From the IMG/VR virus record IMGVR_UViG_3300023099_000010, positions 1 through 48,113 of that record: a stretch of DNA of 48,113 nt. One strand, 5' to 3'. Source of the DNA: a virus. A program made the position numbers and the translations under genes. The notes under the pieces were generated by a model. That model saw only the letters and a program-made list of their open reading frames with translations. It was not told where the DNA came from and ran no database searches. Of the stretch, positions 47,032 to 48,113 are shown piece by piece; positions within the stretch are counted from its first letter, which is position 1; every line of letters begins with the position of its first letter.

Positions 47032-47060
47032 AAGGTAACCACGAATACGACTAGAGCCAA
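47032..47060 (-). promoter_or_regulatory. operon promoter overlapping tRNA-Thr 3' end
   Basis: TTGGCT (47055-47060), 17-bp spacer, TACCTT (47032-47037), six bases to the GTG at 47025. The -35 is the last bases of the tRNA acceptor strand. Confidence 0.6.
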
Positions 47061-47126
47061 GACCGGGAATCGAACCCGGGTCTTCTGATTACGAAACAGA
47101 GGTGTTACCATTGACACCATCTTGGC
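47055..47126 (-). tRNA. tRNA-Thr (CGT)
   Basis: Acceptor GCCAAGA/TCTTGGC, D-stem GTGT/ACAC, T-arm CCGGG/CCCGG with TTCGATT. Anticodon loop TTCGTAA gives CGT; the closing pair of that stem is T-T, so the call is slightly less certain. Discriminator T. No CCA encoded. Confidence 0.8.
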
Positions 47127-47131
47127 AAAAG

Positions 47132-47202
47132 AGTCTACGGGCTGGCTTCGAACCAACTCCCGCCGGTACCCGGACGTGCACCCTACTACACCACACATAG
47201 AC
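47132..47202 (-). tRNA. tRNA-like gene, anticodon uncertain (possibly Gly ACC)
   Basis: Acceptor GTCTATG/CGTAGAC and D-stem GTGT/GCAC pair well, and T-arm GTTGG/CCAGC has loop TTCGAAG, with one extra C before the acceptor. The anticodon stem has a G-G mismatch; obeying U33 gives ACC. A degenerate or unusual tRNA. Confidence 0.5.
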
Positions 47203-47206
47203 TCAG

Positions 47207-47279
47207 CGATTCCCCCAGGATTCGAACCTGGTACCCGTAGGTTAACAACCTATTGCTATACCATTTCAGCTTGGGAATC
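47207..47279 (-). tRNA. tRNA-Asn (GTT)
   Basis: Acceptor GATTCCC/GGGAATC, D-stem GCTG/TAGC, anticodon loop TTGTTAA (GTT), T-arm CCAGG/CCTGG with TTCGAAT, discriminator G as in other tRNA-Asn. Confidence 0.92.
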
Positions 47280-47282
47280 AGA

Positions 47283-47298
47283 GCTCGTCTTTCCGAGC
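47283..47298 (-). ncRNA. tRNA-leader hairpin 3 (GAAAGA loop)
   Basis: Stem GCTCG/CGAGC around GAAAGA on the minus strand, preceded by TGACG, 3 nt before the tRNA-Asn 5' end. Confidence 0.6.
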
Positions 47299-47355
47299 CG
47301 TCAAGGTCTTTATTTCGGCCATACCCAGGGCACTCTCTAAGGGATGACATCCCAG

Positions 47356-47433
47356 TGGAATAGTCGGGAATCGAACCCGAGTAGCCAGGGTTCCCGACGT
47401 GCGGGTTTACCTTGGCGCTAACCTTTCTATCCC
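47356..47433 (-). tRNA. tRNA-like gene, anticodon unclear
   Basis: Acceptor GGGATAG/CTATTCC and T-arm TCGGG/CCCGA with TTCGATT are good. The middle forms a tall hairpin (GCCA...TGGC with CCCG/CGGG) instead of a normal anticodon arm; a 7-nt loop would read ACG (Arg) with C at position 33. May be a decayed tRNA. Confidence 0.45.
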
Positions 47434-47626
47434 TAGTTGCCCGAATCGAAGACAGGTCGGGCGCCTGCTAGCTAGTCCGTTGTATCTCCAATTGCCCTAC
47501 TTGGTATCACGCGGCGTAGGGCCAGACCACGAAGCGCTGGTTTTATCGGATTGATTACCGCCAGGTGGCTCAATTGGGGATGCGGCACGATACTTGTTTA
47601 GACTCGTGAACCCAGCTCGCACCCAG
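47434..47626. other. non-coding spacer in tRNA cluster
   Basis: No tRNA could be folded with confidence. Visible hairpins: GCCCGA/TCGGGC (about 47438-47461) and CACGA/TCGTG (about 47586-47608, 13-nt loop). D-arm-like strings (CAATTGG) occur on both strands. Perhaps remnants of lost tRNAs. Confidence 0.35.
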
Positions 47627-47696
47627 GGAGTCGTACGGGAATCGAACCCGCGCAAGGAAGGGACACAACCTTCCCGGTAACCACTACCTACGACTC
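47627..47696 (-). tRNA. tRNA-His (GTG)
   Basis: Acceptor GAGTCGT/ACGACTC, short D-loop, anticodon stem GAAGG/CCTTC with loop TTGTGTC (GTG), T-arm GCGGG/CCCGT. Discriminator C, the mark of tRNA-His. The tRNA-Leu 3' end lies 3 bases away. Confidence 0.9.
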
Positions 47697-47698
47697 AG

Positions 47699-47774
47699 TG
47701 CCAGAAGAGGGATTCGAACCCCCACTTAACCGAGCTTGAATCGGTTGCCTCTACCTAGATTGGGCTACTCTGGC
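47699..47774 (-). tRNA. tRNA-Leu (CAA) with short variable arm
   Basis: Acceptor GCCAGAG/TTCTGGC, anticodon stem ACCGA/TCGGT, loop TTCAAGC (CAA), T-arm GGGGG/CCCTC. The variable region is only about 5 nt, although leucine tRNAs normally have a long arm, so charging identity deserves a check. Confidence 0.78.
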
Positions 47775-47778
47775 TTGG

Positions 47779-47852
47779 TTGACGGCCTAGGATTCGAACC
47801 TAGAACCTCGGGAATCAGAATCCCGCACACTATCCGATTGTGTTAGCCGTCA
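47779..47852 (-). tRNA. tRNA-Gln (CTG)
   Basis: Acceptor TGACGGC/GCCGTCA, D-stem ACAC/GTGT, anticodon stem CGGGA/TCCCG with loop TTCTGAT (CTG), discriminator A. CCA is present in the DNA at 47776-47778, overlapping the spacer before tRNA-Leu. Confidence 0.92.
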
Positions 47853-47862
47853 AGAAAGAAAG

Positions 47863-47941
47863 TGCCTAGAGAGGGACTTGAACCCCCACGCGTAAGCATC
47901 GGTTTCTAAGACCGACGTGTCTGCCATTCCACCACCTAGGC
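47863..47941 (-). tRNA. tRNA-Leu (TAG)
   Basis: Acceptor GCCTAGG/TCTAGGC, anticodon stem TCGGT/ACCGA with loop CTTAGAA (TAG), a longer variable region as in class II tRNAs, T-loop TTCAAGT, discriminator A. Confidence 0.9.
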
Positions 47942-47947
47942 TCAATA

Positions 47948-47961
47948 GCGGTCTTTCCCGC
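47948..47961 (-). ncRNA. tRNA-leader hairpin 4 (GAAAGA loop)
   Basis: Stem GCGG/CCGC with GAAAGA loop, preceded by TGACG on the minus strand, 6 nt before the tRNA-Leu(TAG) 5' end. The rest of 47962-48042 holds nothing I recognise. Confidence 0.6.
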
Positions 47962-48042
47962 CGTCAGAAACCTTTGCCAAGGTAGCGAACCGTTGTCTAT
48001 TCCAACTGTCTTTGCGTTGACCAACTAGTATTGTCGCCTCAG

Positions 48043-48113
48043 TCCGAGAGGGTAGAATTGAACTACCATTTCCAGGTTATCGGCCTGGCGTGCTAAACCG
48101 TTCTACTACTCTC
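48043..48113 (-). tRNA. tRNA-Ile (GAT), cut by the window edge
   Basis: T-arm, anticodon arm (CCAGG/CCTGG) and five bases of the acceptor stem are visible on the minus strand. The missing two acceptor bases are supplied by positions 7-8 if the ends are joined, giving CCGAGAG/CTCTCGG. The loop CCGATAA gives anticodon GAT but has C instead of the near-universal U at position 33. The D-stem pairs poorly (two of four pairs). A GAAAGA-loop hairpin lies just upstream at 13-28 in the joined sequence. Confidence 0.75.

Noticed and set aside
47434-47626. Additional tRNA genes on either strand
   Set aside because: D-arm-like strings and hairpins exist but no fold had matching acceptor, anticodon and T-arms together.
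1-48113. CRISPR array, insertion sequence, integrase or attachment site
   Set aside because: No regularly spaced direct repeats, no transposase or recombinase motifs and no repressor-integrase module were seen. The only long repeat is the inverted pair at 8589-8788, which encloses no transposase.

Overview
The window reads as a complete or near-complete genome of a contractile-tailed (myovirus-type) dsDNA phage of about 48 kb and roughly 57% GC. The last six bases (actctc) equal the first six. Joining the ends rebuilds the acceptor stem of a tRNA-Ile cut at the right edge, so the sequence was probably linearised from a circular or circularly permuted assembly. I see no integrase, excisionase or CI-type repressor, so a virulent lifestyle is more likely than a temperate one. 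The host cannot be named. Many genes start exactly six bases after a -10-like TAnnnT hexamer (leaderless mRNAs), a habit common in Actinobacteria and Deinococcus-Thermus. Two lipoprotein-type signals hint at a host that makes lipoproteins.

Layout. Both ends (1-370 and 47055-48113) hold a minus-strand tRNA cluster: clear Pro, Asn, His, Gln, Leu, Thr and Ile genes, several odd tRNA-like folds, and a repeated hairpin 4-7 nt upstream of tRNA 5' ends. From 6101 leftwards to 503 runs a minus-strand early operon: Cas4/RecB-type nuclease, SF2 helicase, small proteins and a likely Acb2-type cyclic-nucleotide sponge. Divergent from it is the primase-polymerase/VapE-like helicase (6270-8498). An iteron-rich intergenic region with a 36-bp perfect inverted repeat follows (8541-8830) and is my candidate origin or control locus.

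The plus strand then carries the virion genes: protease/scaffold, cement protein, major capsid, connector, neck and tail terminator; a lysis block (membrane proteins, lipoprotein, amidase) that also holds a deaminase-fold protein; sheath, tube, chaperone with a -1 frameshift, tape measure, and a compact Mu/Pam3-like baseplate (Dit-like protein, plug, hub, spike, gp46-, gp47- and gp48-like proteins) and a tail fibre. Minus-strand accessory islands interrupt it at 11661-12337, 17241-18103 and 20024-21616, and a secreted lipoprotein metzincin lies at 31142-31603. Portal and Mu F-like head protein are at 33107-35348.

From 47025 down to 35345, and again from 33068 down to 31634, minus-strand genes encode family A DNA polymerase (split by an HNH-type endonuclease gene), nucleotide-metabolism enzymes, a metallophosphoesterase, a phage sigma factor, both terminase subunits and a RuvC-like nuclease. 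Early genes copy and protect the genome, the sigma factor probably switches on a set of CGGCTAGACT-type late promoters, and late genes build and release virions. Reading the whole window I found no GATC site, suggesting strong selection against that tetranucleotide.
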